Part shown: one piece after another, positions 1 to 6,558 of the stretch
Layout: each line of letters opens with the position of its first letter
Numbering within the stretch: position 1 is the first letter of the stretch
DNA from: Cryomorphaceae bacterium
GTDB taxonomy: Bacteria; Bacteroidota; Bacteroidia; Flavobacteriales; Schleiferiaceae
Direction of reading: 5' to 3'
Length of the DNA stretch: 6,558 bases
NCBI GenBank assembly: GCA_003445735.1
Contig: DMCR01000128.1
Coordinates: forward strand, 1,169-7,726
Translations under genes and position numbers: made by a program
Notes under the pieces: generated by a model
The model's database searches: none
Told to the model about the DNA's origin: nothing
The model's input: only the letters and a program-made list of their open reading frames with translations

Positions 1-705
1 AACCAGCTGCACGCGGCGGTGGTCGAATTGATCGCGATGGACGATGCCGAAATCAAATACAGCACCGTACAAAACTGGTACCCTGGCGACGCCGAAGGCA
101 AAGGTGGGGTCTTCAACTTTGTGACCAAGCGCGGTCTATGTGAGCGAAATGCGAAGATCAGCTGGACCCAAGTAGAAACCGGTTCTGCAGTGACCTGGAA
201 ATACCCTTCATGTATATTAAAAGGCGATCACAGTGTCGGTGAATTCTACAGCGTGGCGGTGACCAACAAATTTCAGCAAGCCGATACCGGAACAAAGATG
301 ATCCACTTGGGTAAAAACACAAAGAGCACCATTATCTCCAAAGGGATCAGCGCTGGAAAGAGCCACAATAGCTACCGCGGTCTTGTTCGAGTCGGTGCTC
401 GTGCCGAAAATGCAAGAAACTTCAGCCAATGTGATTCCCTATTGATGGGCGATCAATGTGGCGCGCACACCTTTCCGTACATCGAAGCACAGCACCCGAC
501 GGCACAGATTGAGCATGAGGCGACCACTTCGAAAATTGGAGAGGACCAATTATTTTATTGTAACCAGCGCGGTATTGGAACGGAAGAGGCCATCGCACTC
601 ATCGTAAATGGCTATTGTAAAGAAGTACTCAACCAGCTTCCTATGGAGTTTGCCGTAGAAGCACAAAAACTATTGGAGGTCTCTCTAGAGGGTTCCGTAG
701 GATAA
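1..705 (+). CDS. sufB: Fe-S cluster assembly scaffold protein SufB (C-terminal half, 5' partial)
   Basis: SufB is the scaffold subunit of the cytosolic SufBCD complex on which Fe-S clusters are built from SufE-delivered sulfur. The reading frame is open from base 1, so the start lies upstream; 234 codons are visible, about half of a usual SufB of 470-495 residues. Visible family motifs include [14 protein letters not shown] and the block [17 protein letters not shown]. The Cys of QCDS (local residue 144, bases 430-432) and the Glu ending EHE (local residue 173) are 29 residues apart. This matches E. coli SufB Cys405 and Glu434, which are implicated in nascent cluster assembly at the SufD interface. 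The C-terminal [13 protein letters not shown] motif, where SufC docks, is also intact. The stop is TAA, and sufC starts 4 nt later. The related SufD is ruled out because the invariant SufB motifs are present and a separate sufD follows. Confidence 0.97.
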   Translation, partial: NQLHAAVVELIAMDDAEIKYSTVQNWYPGDAEGKGGVFNFVTKRGLCERNAKISWTQVETGSAVTWKYPSCILKGDHSVGEFYSVAVTNKFQQADTGTKMIHLGKNTKSTIISKGISAGKSHNSYRGLVRVGARAENARNFSQCDSLLMGDQCGAHTFPYIEAQHPTAQIEHEATTSKIGEDQLFYCNQRGIGTEEAIALIVNGYCKEVLNQLPMEFAVEAQKLLEVSLEGSVG

Positions 706-709
706 GATC

Positions 710-1459
710 ATGCTAAAAATCAAAGACCTTAAAGCCCAAGTAGAAGATAACCAAATCCTCAAGGGCATTAACCTAGAAATCAATGCTGGCGAAGTACATG
801 CCATCATGGGACCCAACGGTTCTGGTAAATCGACCTTGAGCAGCGTCATCGCCGGTCGTGAAGATTACGAAGTGACCGACGGGGCCATCGACTTCGAAGG
901 CGAAGACCTCTTGGACCTCGATCCAGAAGAGCGTGCCCACAAAGGCATCTTCTTGAGCTTCCAATACCCAGTTGAAATTCCTGGGGTAAGCGTGAGCAAC
1001 TTCATCAAGACCGCCATCAACGAAAGCCGTAAAAGCCGCGACGAAGATTCGATGGAAGCCCGCGAGATGTTAGCCAAAATGCGTGAGAAGAGTGCCCTGC
1101 TAGAAATGGACAAGAGCTACCTGAGCCGCAGCTTGAACGAAGGATTCTCGGGCGGTGAGAAAAAGCGCAACGAGATCTTCCAGATGGCGATGCTAGAACC
1201 AAAATTGGCCATCTTAGATGAAACCGATTCTGGTTTGGATATTGATGCCCTTCGCATCGTCGCGAACGGTGTGAACAAGCTACGCAGCAAAGACAACGCC
1301 GTCGTGGTCATCACACACTACCAGCGTTTACTCGACTACATCAAACCGGATTTCGTACACGTCCTGTATACAGGGAAAATAGTCAAGAGTGGCGGACCAG
1401 AATTGGCCCATGAACTCGAAGAACGTGGATACGACTGGATAAAGGCAGAAAACGCATGA
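710..1459 (+). CDS. sufC: Fe-S cluster assembly ATPase SufC
   Basis: SufC is the ABC-type ATPase of the SufBCD complex. It is cytosolic and has no transport role; ATP binding and dimerisation reshape SufB-SufD for cluster formation. The 249 residues match the family length (E. coli about 248). Visible motifs in order are Walker [10 protein letters not shown] (34-42, Lys40), Q-loop Gln85 in SFQYP, signature [10 protein letters not shown] (146-155), Walker B ending ILDE (Glu171), D-loop SGLD (174-177) and H-switch His203. Lys152 and Glu171, a SufC-specific salt-bridge pair in E. coli, are both present, which separates it from ordinary transporter ATPases. The ATG at 710 is 4 nt after the sufB stop and no strong Shine-Dalgarno is seen. 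Its TGA stop overlaps the sufD start in an ATGA junction, implying translational coupling. Confidence 0.98.
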   Translation: MLKIKDLKAQVEDNQILKGINLEINAGEVHAIMGPNGSGKSTLSSVIAGREDYEVTDGAIDFEGEDLLDLDPEERAHKGIFLSFQYPVEIPGVSVSNFIKTAINESRKSRDEDSMEAREMLAKMREKSALLEMDKSYLSRSLNEGFSGGEKKRNEIFQMAMLEPKLAILDETDSGLDIDALRIVANGVNKLRSKDNAVVVITHYQRLLDYIKPDFVHVLYTGKIVKSGGPELAHELEERGYDWIKAENA

Positions 1460-2775
1460 CAGATTTAGCACAAGATTTACTTTCTTCCTTCCTCGTTGCT
1501 GAATCACAGCTCAACGGAAGTCGCAACCTCGGCGTCGTGTCCTTGCGCAAAAAAGCCATGGACCGCTTCGAAAAACAGGGCTTCCCTACAACGAAAAACG
1601 AAGAGTGGAAGTACACCAACCTAAAGCCGATACTCAAGCGAGATTACCGCATCCTACTTAAAGGTGATGATGCCGTGTCTTTTGCGGATATCAATAAATA
1701 CCTCTTAAGCGACCTCGATACCTATAAGCTCGTCTTCATCAATGGCAAGTACAGCTCATGGTTGAGCGAAAGTACGCATCAAAGCTTTGATATCTGCACC
1801 TTCGCGGCGGCCTTGAACAAGTACCCAGATGTCATCGGCGACTACCTCGGGAAAGCCGCGCCAGAGGGCACCACCTTTGTAGACCTGAATACCGCCTTTG
1901 CAGATGATGGTGCCTTCGTACGTATCAAGCGCGATCAAACGGTAGACAAACCCATCGAGATCTTATACCTCACTACCGATGAAAACGGTCCGGCTTTTGC
2001 CCAAAACCGTAACCTCATCGTTGTGGAACAAAATGCCGAGGTACAAATCGTCGAGCGTCACCAAAACATTGGTACTCAGCCAAACTTCACAAATTTTGTC
2101 AGTGAAGTCTTTGCAGATGTCGATGCTCGGATGAGTTACTACAAAGTGCAAAACGATACGCTCCACGCTTCCCTAGTCGACAACACTCACGTGGTGCAAG
2201 AGCGCGGCAGCAATGTGCATGTTGGGACGTACAGCTTCGGAGGGAAATTGGTCCGTAATAACTTACACTTCTACGCCGACGGCGAAAATACAGAGAGCCA
2301 CATGGATGGGGTGACCATAATTAATGATGGTCAAACTGTCGACCATCATACATTAGTAGACCACAGAGAGCCAAATTGTTACAGCCGTGAGTTGTACAAA
2401 GGCATTTACCTCGGAAATAGCCATGGAGTATTCAACGGTAAGGTGATGGTGCGTCAGAAGGCCCAAAAGACCAATGCCTTCCAGCAAAACGACAATATTT
2501 TGCTGAGTGAGCGTGCGAAGGTGGATACTAAACCTCAGCTCGAGATTTTTGCAGATGATGTGAAGTGTTCACACGGTTGTACCATTGGCCAGTTGGATAA
2601 AAACGCCCTATTCTACTTACGCTCGCGCGGTATTCCAAAGAAAGAGGCGGAAGGCTTGATGACCTATGCCTTTGCTTCGGACGCCTTGGAGTATGTGAAG
2701 ATTCCACAACTCGAAAAACGCTTGAACCGCGTCATCGCTGATAAACTTGGCATTAACTTGGAATTCGCCCTCTAA
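1456..2775 (+). CDS. sufD: Fe-S cluster assembly protein SufD
   Basis: SufD is the SufB paralogue that completes the SufB-SufC2-SufD scaffold and is needed for iron acquisition and cluster formation. The protein has 439 residues, within the family range of about 420-450. The N-terminal helical part carries the typical EEWKYTNL motif (49-56). The C-terminal beta-helix core carries [12 protein letters not shown], with Cys371 and His373 at the positions of E. coli Cys358 and His360; the latter is the probable cluster ligand at the SufB interface. A second Cys (375) follows, where E. coli has Ala as I recall. The later [18 protein letters not shown] segment (389-406) is the typical SufC-binding C-terminal region. 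The start overlaps the sufC stop (ATGA) and the TAA stop shares a base with the sufS ATG (TAATG), so it lies inside a tightly coupled operon. Confidence 0.97.
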   Translation: MTDLAQDLLSSFLVAESQLNGSRNLGVVSLRKKAMDRFEKQGFPTTKNEEWKYTNLKPILKRDYRILLKGDDAVSFADINKYLLSDLDTYKLVFINGKYSSWLSESTHQSFDICTFAAALNKYPDVIGDYLGKAAPEGTTFVDLNTAFADDGAFVRIKRDQTVDKPIEILYLTTDENGPAFAQNRNLIVVEQNAEVQIVERHQNIGTQPNFTNFVSEVFADVDARMSYYKVQNDTLHASLVDNTHVVQERGSNVHVGTYSFGGKLVRNNLHFYADGENTESHMDGVTIINDGQTVDHHTLVDHREPNCYSRELYKGIYLGNSHGVFNGKVMVRQKAQKTNAFQQNDNILLSERAKVDTKPQLEIFADDVKCSHGCTIGQLDKNALFYLRSRGIPKKEAEGLMTYAFASDALEYVKIPQLEKRLNRVIADKLGINLEFAL

Positions 2776-3992
2776 TGGCCTACGATATCGACTACATCCG
2801 ATCTCAATTCCCCATCCTGGACCAACAAGTCCACGGGCGACCCTTGGTGTATTTGGACAATGCTGCCACCACGCAGAAACCGGTTGCCGTGGTTGATGCC
2901 ATCAGTCATTATTACTATAACGACAATGCCAACGTACACCGTGGTGTCCACACCCTAAGCCAGCGTGCGACGGATGCCATGGAAGGCGTGCGAGAGCAGG
3001 TACGCGAACATATTGGTGCTCGCGAATCCGCAGAGATCATCTTTACACGAGGCATTACTGAGAGCATCAATACCATTGCTTTCGGCATGGGCACCCTGAT
3101 CAAACCGCACCAAAATGTAGTGATCACCGCCCTAGAACACCACAGCAATATCGTGCCTTGGCAGATGTTGTGTGAACGCACCGGGGCAACCTTGCGCTAC
3201 ATTCCTATCAATGAAAAAGGGGAGCTCGTTCTCCATTCATTGGAGGAAATCATCGACGAAAACACAGCCATGGTGGCCTTCAATCACATCTCAAATTCAC
3301 TGGGTACTATCAACCCTGTTAGCACCATTTTGATGCGCGCCAAGGCGGTCGGAGCTTGGACCCTAGTTGACGGTGCACAAAGTGGTCCGCACGCCAAGGT
3401 GAATGTACAGGATTGGGATTTGGACTTTTTCACCCTCGCCTCACACAAGATGTACGGACCTACCGGATTGGGTATCCTATACGGCAAACGAGAACGACTC
3501 GAAGCCCTACCGCCCTATCAGGGCGGCGGTGAAATGATTGCCACAGTGACCTTAGAAAAGAGCACCTACGCTGAGATCCCACATAAGTTTGAGGCGGGTA
3601 CACCGCACATCGAAGGAGTGATCGGTTTCGGAGCAGCATTGAATTTCATGAACAGTATAGGCATCGAGACCATCGCCCAACATGAAGCGGAGTTGCTCGA
3701 CTATGCGACGGATAGCTTAAGTAGCATTGAAGGTTTTACAATAATCGGAACGGCGGACCTTAAAGCGAGCGTGTTGAGTTTCCTTATCGACGGTACTCAC
3801 CCTTACGATTTAGGCGTATTGCTCGATCAACAGGGCGTCGCAGTTCGCACTGGGCAGCATTGTACGCAGCCTATTATGGACCAATTCTGCATTGCAGGTA
3901 CAGCACGCGCTAGTTTTGCGATGTATAATACCAAAGAAGAAATCGACCTATTCAAAGCCGCTTTAGAGAGTGCCGTAAACATGTTGCGATAA
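2775..3992 (+). CDS. sufS: Cysteine desulfurase SufS (PLP-dependent, group II)
   Basis: SufS converts L-cysteine to alanine and holds the released sulfur as a persulfide, which SufE accepts. The 405 residues match the group II (SufS/CsdA) family. Visible sites are the PLP-binding Lys225 in ASHKMYGPTG, the cofactor-contacting His123 in EHHSNIVPW, Asp199 in VDGAQ, and catalytic Cys363 in RTGQHCTQP, followed by Arg378 in GTARASF, which binds substrate carboxylate. These are each the same as or one off the E. coli SufS numbering (Lys226, Cys364, Arg379). The short RTGxHC loop marks group II rather than IscS/NifS group I. The ATG shares its first base with the sufD stop, and sufE follows after 10 nt, which supports SufS over the paralogue CsdA. 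Confidence 0.98.
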   Translation: MAYDIDYIRSQFPILDQQVHGRPLVYLDNAATTQKPVAVVDAISHYYYNDNANVHRGVHTLSQRATDAMEGVREQVREHIGARESAEIIFTRGITESINTIAFGMGTLIKPHQNVVITALEHHSNIVPWQMLCERTGATLRYIPINEKGELVLHSLEEIIDENTAMVAFNHISNSLGTINPVSTILMRAKAVGAWTLVDGAQSGPHAKVNVQDWDLDFFTLASHKMYGPTGLGILYGKRERLEALPPYQGGGEMIATVTLEKSTYAEIPHKFEAGTPHIEGVIGFGAALNFMNSIGIETIAQHEAELLDYATDSLSSIEGFTIIGTADLKASVLSFLIDGTHPYDLGVLLDQQGVAVRTGQHCTQPIMDQFCIAGTARASFAMYNTKEEIDLFKAALESAVNMLR

Positions 3993-4002
3993 ACGATTGC
4001 CT

Positions 4003-4413
4003 ATGACCATAAGTGAAAAACAAGCTGCGCTAGTAGACGAGTTTGCCTTCTTCGACGATTGGATGGATAAGTACAATCACATCATCGAAATGGGTAAAAG
4101 CTTGAAGCCACTCAACGACGAGGACAAGCAAGAAGACCTCTTGGTACAGGGCTGTCAAAGCAAGGTTTGGCTCAAGGCAGAAAAGCAGGGAGAGGCCGTA
4201 AAGTTTTGGGCCGATGCCGATGCCATCATCGCCAAGGGAATCATAGCCATGCTCATTGATGTTTTCGATGAGCAGCCGGCGAGAGAAATTGCACAAGCGG
4301 AGCTCGATTTCATCCAGGAAATAGGACTAAAAGATCACCTCAGCCCAACACGAGCAAATGGCTTGATGAGTATGATTAAACAAATGAAAATTTACGCCCT
4401 AGCATTTGCTTAG
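4003..4413 (+). CDS. sufE: Cysteine desulfuration/sulfur acceptor protein SufE
   Basis: SufE takes persulfide sulfur from SufS, stimulates its desulfurase activity and hands the sulfur to SufB. With the ATG at 4003 the protein has 136 residues (E. coli 138). The acceptor cysteine in LLVQGCQSKVWL falls at residue 51, identical to E. coli SufE Cys51. A TTG at 3997 in the same frame could add two residues (M-P), but the ATG start gives the expected numbering and is preferred. No Shine-Dalgarno is evident at either start. The N-terminal part has the family pattern of a helix ending in YNHIIEMGKSL before the cysteine loop. It lies 10 nt after sufS. The Bacillus-type zinc protein SufU, an alternative SufS partner, is ruled out by the QGCQSKVW motif. 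Confidence 0.96.
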   Translation: MTISEKQAALVDEFAFFDDWMDKYNHIIEMGKSLKPLNDEDKQEDLLVQGCQSKVWLKAEKQGEAVKFWADADAIIAKGIIAMLIDVFDEQPAREIAQAELDFIQEIGLKDHLSPTRANGLMSMIKQMKIYALAFA

Positions 4414-4427
4414 GTATACATGAAACC

Positions 4428-4760
4428 ATGAGTGAAGAATTGAGCAGAGCAGAGATGCAAAAGATCGGTGAGGAAGTCGTTGGAGTCCTTTGCACAATAT
4501 TTGATCCAGAAATTCCAGTGGACATCTACCAGCTGGGGTTAATCTACGATGTCCAAGTCAGCACAGAACGCGACGTTCAAATTCTCATGACCCTCACCTC
4601 ACCCAACTGCCCAGTGGCAGAGAGCCTTCCGCAGGAGGTGAAAGAAAAGTCCAGAGCATTGAATTCTGTTCGCGATGTCGAGGTGGAAATCACCTTCGAT
4701 CCCCCATGGGATAAAGACATGATGAGCGAGGAGGCCAAACTCGAATTAGGGATTCTATAA
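4428..4760 (+). CDS. SUF-associated MIP18/DUF59 family Fe-S assembly protein (SufT-like)
   Basis: This 110-residue protein belongs to the MIP18 (DUF59) family, whose members help mature or deliver Fe-S clusters. The single-domain form encoded in Bacteroidota SUF operons is usually annotated as SUF system Fe-S cluster assembly protein. Visible motifs are DPEIPVDIYQLGLIYD (26-41), LTSPNCP with the conserved Cys61, and DPPWDKDMMSEEAKLELG (91-108). It is a stand-alone domain: it lacks the ATPase part of ApbC/Mrp and is shorter than the long SufT form, so I give no symbol. PaaD, the phenylacetate-pathway relative, is unlikely given the SUF context and the absence of a C-terminal zinc-binding extension. 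The ATG is 14 nt after the sufE stop. The poly-A stretch just after its TAA begins the intergenic structure described separately. Confidence 0.93.
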   Translation: MSEELSRAEMQKIGEEVVGVLCTIFDPEIPVDIYQLGLIYDVQVSTERDVQILMTLTSPNCPVAESLPQEVKEKSRALNSVRDVEVEITFDPPWDKDMMSEEAKLELGIL

Positions 4761-4762
4761 AA

Positions 4763-4837
4763 AAAAGCCAAAATCCAAACCTTTACCGCATAAAGTGGTT
4801 AGTTATTCGTTATTTAGCCGCTTCTTATGCGGCTTTT
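4763..4837. repeat. Split inverted repeat in the MIP18-mvaS spacer
   Basis: The right arm TTATGCGGCTTTT (4825-4837) is the exact reverse complement of two separate pieces joined together: AAAAGCC (4763-4769) and GCATAA (4788-4793). The pieces are separated by 18 nt (4770-4787) ending in CC. As an undivided alternative, CCGCATAA (4786-4793) pairs perfectly over 8 bp with TTATGCGG (4825-4832). A local hairpin AACC/GGTT plus TTTA/TAAA with a 2-nt bulge also fits at 4778-4800. These pairings compete with the terminator-like hairpin at 4816-4834. The complementarity is read directly from the sequence; any function is inference. Confidence 0.55.
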
Positions 4838-4838
4838 A
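4816..4838 (+). terminator. Possible rho-independent terminator after the SUF block
   Basis: A 6-bp GC-rich stem AGCCGC (4816-4821) / GCGGCT (4829-4834) with a 7-nt loop is followed by only a short T run (TTTT, 4834-4837, the first T being in the stem). It lies 56 nt after the MIP18 stop and 30 nt before the mvaS start, so it could end or attenuate the SUF transcript. The short U tract suggests weak or partial termination, so readthrough into mvaS remains possible. I found no convincing Bacteroidota promoter (TAnnTTTG-type -7 box) in the 30 nt after it. Confidence 0.45.
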
Positions 4839-4867
4839 GCGAAAGAAACACTTCACATCACCGCCCT

Positions 4868-6310
4868 ATGAAAGTTGGTATACACGCCATTTCCTACTAC
4901 GTACCCTCGCAATATTTGCCCATTGAATCCTTGGCAAATGCGCGCGACATTGAATACGCAAAACTCAACAAAGGATTGGGTTTAACCTCGATGTCTTTCC
5001 CAGATATCGACGAGGATGCTGCCACTATGGGAGCCAATGCCGTATTACGCCTAATTCAATCAGAAAACATCCGCCCCTCTACCATAGGACGCCTATACTT
5101 AGGAACTGAAAGCGCCCTAGATAGCGCGAAGCCTACGGCCACTTATATTTTGGATTTGGTGGAAAACCAGTTATCTACTGAGTACGGGTCCGATTGTCTA
5201 CGAAATGTAGATGCAGTCGACATGATCTTCGCCTGTGTAAGCGCAGTTGATGCTTTAGAAAACGCCTGCCTTTGGGCAGCCCAAAACCGTGATAAAGTTG
5301 CTATCGTTGTAGCCTCAGATTTGGCCAAATACGACCTCGGCAGTACCGGTGAATATACCCAAGGTGCAGGCTCGGTGGCCCTTGCGGTCCGCAGCAACCC
5401 AGATATGATCAGTATCGATCCACACGTAGGTGTCGCCACAAAAGGCGAGCGCGATTTCTTCAAGCCGCGTCGCACCTACACCAAAGCAGCCCTTTTCGCG
5501 GAGGCCGCTAAACTTTTGGGCGTGGAACTCAGTGATGAGGAGGCACAAGAAAAACTTGCCAGCTCTAATGGCTTTTGGGGGGGGAATACCATGCTCCGTA
5601 GCTATGTTGAAGAGCCTGTTTTCGACGGTCAATACAGCAACTTCGCCTATGTAAGTCGCATCAAAGAAGCGTTGGCAAATTTTGGCACCAAGGTCAACAT
5701 AAACCCCGCTCTAGAATGGGACAAAGTGGTCATGCACCTTCCGTACGCCTTCCAAGGGCGCCGCATGTTAGTGAACTTCTACCTAGACTGGATGAAGATC
5801 AACAACAAATGGAATGAGGTCATCGAGGTAATGGGCAGCGACATGCCCGCAGATAAAGCTGAAGCCAAGGAATGGGTTCGTGCTTTCTCCAAAAGCGACT
5901 ATTACCGTTCCTATGTTGCCAAGGCCCTAGCTCCGGCAGAACGCGCTTCCAGTCTCATCGGAAACATGTACACCGCCTCCATCTTTATGGGACTCCTAAG
6001 TACGCTTTGTGATGCTGCGGACAAAGGACAAAATATCGAGGGAAATACCATCGGATTCATAGGCTACGGCTCGGGTTCGAAGGCCAAGGTATTCCAAGGC
6101 ACAGTGGAAAAGAATTGGAATAAGGTGGCCCAATTAGATCTCTTCAGCACCCTCGAAAACCGAACCGCGGTGAGCTTCGAAACTTATGAAAATTGGCACA
6201 ATGAACGCCTTGATAGCGCCATCACACCAGATAAAAAAGGCTTTGTGTTCAAGGGTTTACGCACCGAGAAGAACCAAGAATTCTACAGAGATTATACCTT
6301 TAACGCCTAA
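4868..6310 (+). CDS. mvaS: Hydroxymethylglutaryl-CoA synthase (mevalonate pathway)
   Basis: This enzyme condenses acetyl-CoA with acetoacetyl-CoA to give HMG-CoA, the committed building block of the mevalonate route to isoprenoids. It is a cytosolic thiolase-fold protein. Visible sites are catalytic Glu81 in GTESALDSAKP, the nucleophile Cys123 in DMIFACVSAVDAL and the acetoacetyl-CoA-binding His290 in VVMHLPYAFQGRR. GNMYTASIFMGLLS (366-379) and IGYGSGSKAKVF (398-409) are C-terminal family motifs. At 480 residues it is longer than the S. aureus enzyme (about 388). Much of the excess lies between DFFKP (196-200) and PVFDGQYSN (250-258), where other HMG-CoA synthases have only a few residues. 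The ATG at 4868 gives the normal N-terminus (MKVGI). Beta-branching polyketide HMG synthases are relatives, but no polyketide genes are visible. No reductase or kinase genes of the pathway lie in the window. Confidence 0.93.
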   Translation: MKVGIHAISYYVPSQYLPIESLANARDIEYAKLNKGLGLTSMSFPDIDEDAATMGANAVLRLIQSENIRPSTIGRLYLGTESALDSAKPTATYILDLVENQLSTEYGSDCLRNVDAVDMIFACVSAVDALENACLWAAQNRDKVAIVVASDLAKYDLGSTGEYTQGAGSVALAVRSNPDMISIDPHVGVATKGERDFFKPRRTYTKAALFAEAAKLLGVELSDEEAQEKLASSNGFWGGNTMLRSYVEEPVFDGQYSNFAYVSRIKEALANFGTKVNINPALEWDKVVMHLPYAFQGRRMLVNFYLDWMKINNKWNEVIEVMGSDMPADKAEAKEWVRAFSKSDYYRSYVAKALAPAERASSLIGNMYTASIFMGLLSTLCDAADKGQNIEGNTIGFIGYGSGSKAKVFQGTVEKNWNKVAQLDLFSTLENRTAVSFETYENWHNERLDSAITPDKKGFVFKGLRTEKNQEFYRDYTFNA

Positions 6311-6558
6311 ATGAGCGAAAAGGAAATCATTAATAAGGTCGCGCAAAGTCCACTTATCACCTTCAATCTCGAGGACTACCTGCCACCCCGCATGGCGGAG
6401 CTGGACCTTTGCACCCTCGTGGAAGATGGTATGCTTCGTGAAGAAGCCTTTCGCAACACCCTTAAGGCTAACGATTTCTCTGCTTACGAAAATGCCGTGG
6501 TACGCCTCTACCTCAGCGAAGACCTCATCCTCCCTGCTTGGGCACCTATCCTGCTCTC
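6311..6558 (+). CDS. DUF2480 family protein, function unknown (3' partial)
   Basis: The frame is open from the ATG at 6311 to the end of the window (82 full codons), translating as MSEKEIINKVAQSPLITFNL at its start. The N-terminal pattern (IINKVAxSxLITFxLEDY, then a DGMLREEAFR segment, then LILPAWAPILL) agrees with DUF2480 proteins of Bacteroidota as I recall them. That family has no known catalytic activity and is often encoded close to SUF genes. No signal peptide or membrane segment is seen in the visible part, so it is probably cytosolic. The ATG follows the mvaS TAA stop with no gap (TAAATG), so the two genes are probably co-transcribed and coupled. The C-terminal half lies outside the window. 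Confidence 0.75.
   Translation, partial: MSEKEIINKVAQSPLITFNLEDYLPPRMAELDLCTLVEDGMLREEAFRNTLKANDFSAYENAVVRLYLSEDLILPAWAPILL

Noticed and set aside
865..1637. Minus-strand open frames of 60-84 codons across sufC and the start of sufD
   Set aside because: They are antisense shadows of conserved coding sequence, with Ser/Arg-rich translations and no family motif.
3997..4005. TTG as the start of sufE, two codons upstream of the ATG
   Set aside because: The ATG at 4003 places the sulfur-acceptor cysteine at residue 51 as in E. coli, and ATG is the more common start; the TTG adds only two residues with no supporting signal.
4420..4431. A minimal ORF ATG-AAA-CCA-TGA overlapping the start of the MIP18 gene
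   Set aside because: Three codons ending over the next ATG could permit termination-reinitiation, but such short runs arise by chance and there is no ribosome-binding signal to support translation.
4838..4867. A possible promoter or riboswitch directly upstream of mvaS
   Set aside because: I found no TAnnTTTG-type -7 box, and the leader of about 30 nt after the hairpin is too short for a known riboswitch class; nothing firm can be annotated.
5143..5654. Open frames of 74-110 codons on either strand inside mvaS
   Set aside because: They lie wholly within a well-supported gene with intact catalytic motifs, have low-complexity or basic compositions typical of shadow frames, and show no recognisable domain.
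1..6558. Mobile elements, CRISPR arrays, tRNA or rRNA genes
   Set aside because: I saw no transposase or integrase motifs, regularly spaced repeats, or tRNA-like cloverleaf sequence; the window is almost entirely coding, with one 107-nt spacer.

Overview
This window is a stretch of bacterial chromosome carrying a SUF iron-sulfur cluster assembly operon, followed by a hydroxymethylglutaryl-CoA synthase gene and the start of a DUF2480 gene. All seven genes are on the + strand. Three things point to Bacteroidota, most likely a flavobacteria-like lineage. The order is sufB-sufC-sufD-sufS-sufE-MIP18/DUF59 with a DUF2480 gene nearby, which as I recall it is a Bacteroidota arrangement. DUF2480 is a family I associate with that phylum. 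The start codons lack clear Shine-Dalgarno sequences, as is usual there. The base composition looks balanced rather than AT-rich. The genus cannot be told from this window.

Layout: 1-705 is the C-terminal half of SufB, cut by the window edge. Next come sufC (710-1459), sufD (1456-2775), sufS (2775-3992), sufE (4003-4413) and a short MIP18/DUF59 gene (4428-4760). Gaps are at most 14 nt, and two junctions overlap (ATGA and TAATG), so these genes are almost certainly one translationally coupled transcript. A 107-nt intergenic region (4761-4867) holds a terminator-like hairpin and an unusual split inverted repeat. It separates the SUF block from mvaS (4868-6310). The DUF2480 gene starts on the base right after the mvaS stop codon and runs off the 3' end (6311-6558).

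How the genes work together: SufS takes sulfur from cysteine and passes it to Cys51 of SufE. SufE delivers it to the SufB-SufC-SufD scaffold, where SufC ATP hydrolysis drives cluster assembly at the SufB/SufD interface. The MIP18/DUF59 protein probably helps cluster maturation or transfer. Every catalytic residue I could check in the SUF proteins is present, and several fall at the same residue number as in the E. coli proteins as I remember them. HMG-CoA synthase belongs to the mevalonate pathway for isoprenoids and has no direct mechanistic link to cluster assembly.

The window is mostly a well-known housekeeping system. I do not see a new defence, mobile or regulatory system. The points worth a second look are the mvaS gene lying between the MIP18 and DUF2480 genes, an apparent insertion of about 40 residues in HMG-CoA synthase that contains a run of eight G, and the alternative RNA pairings in the 4761-4837 spacer.
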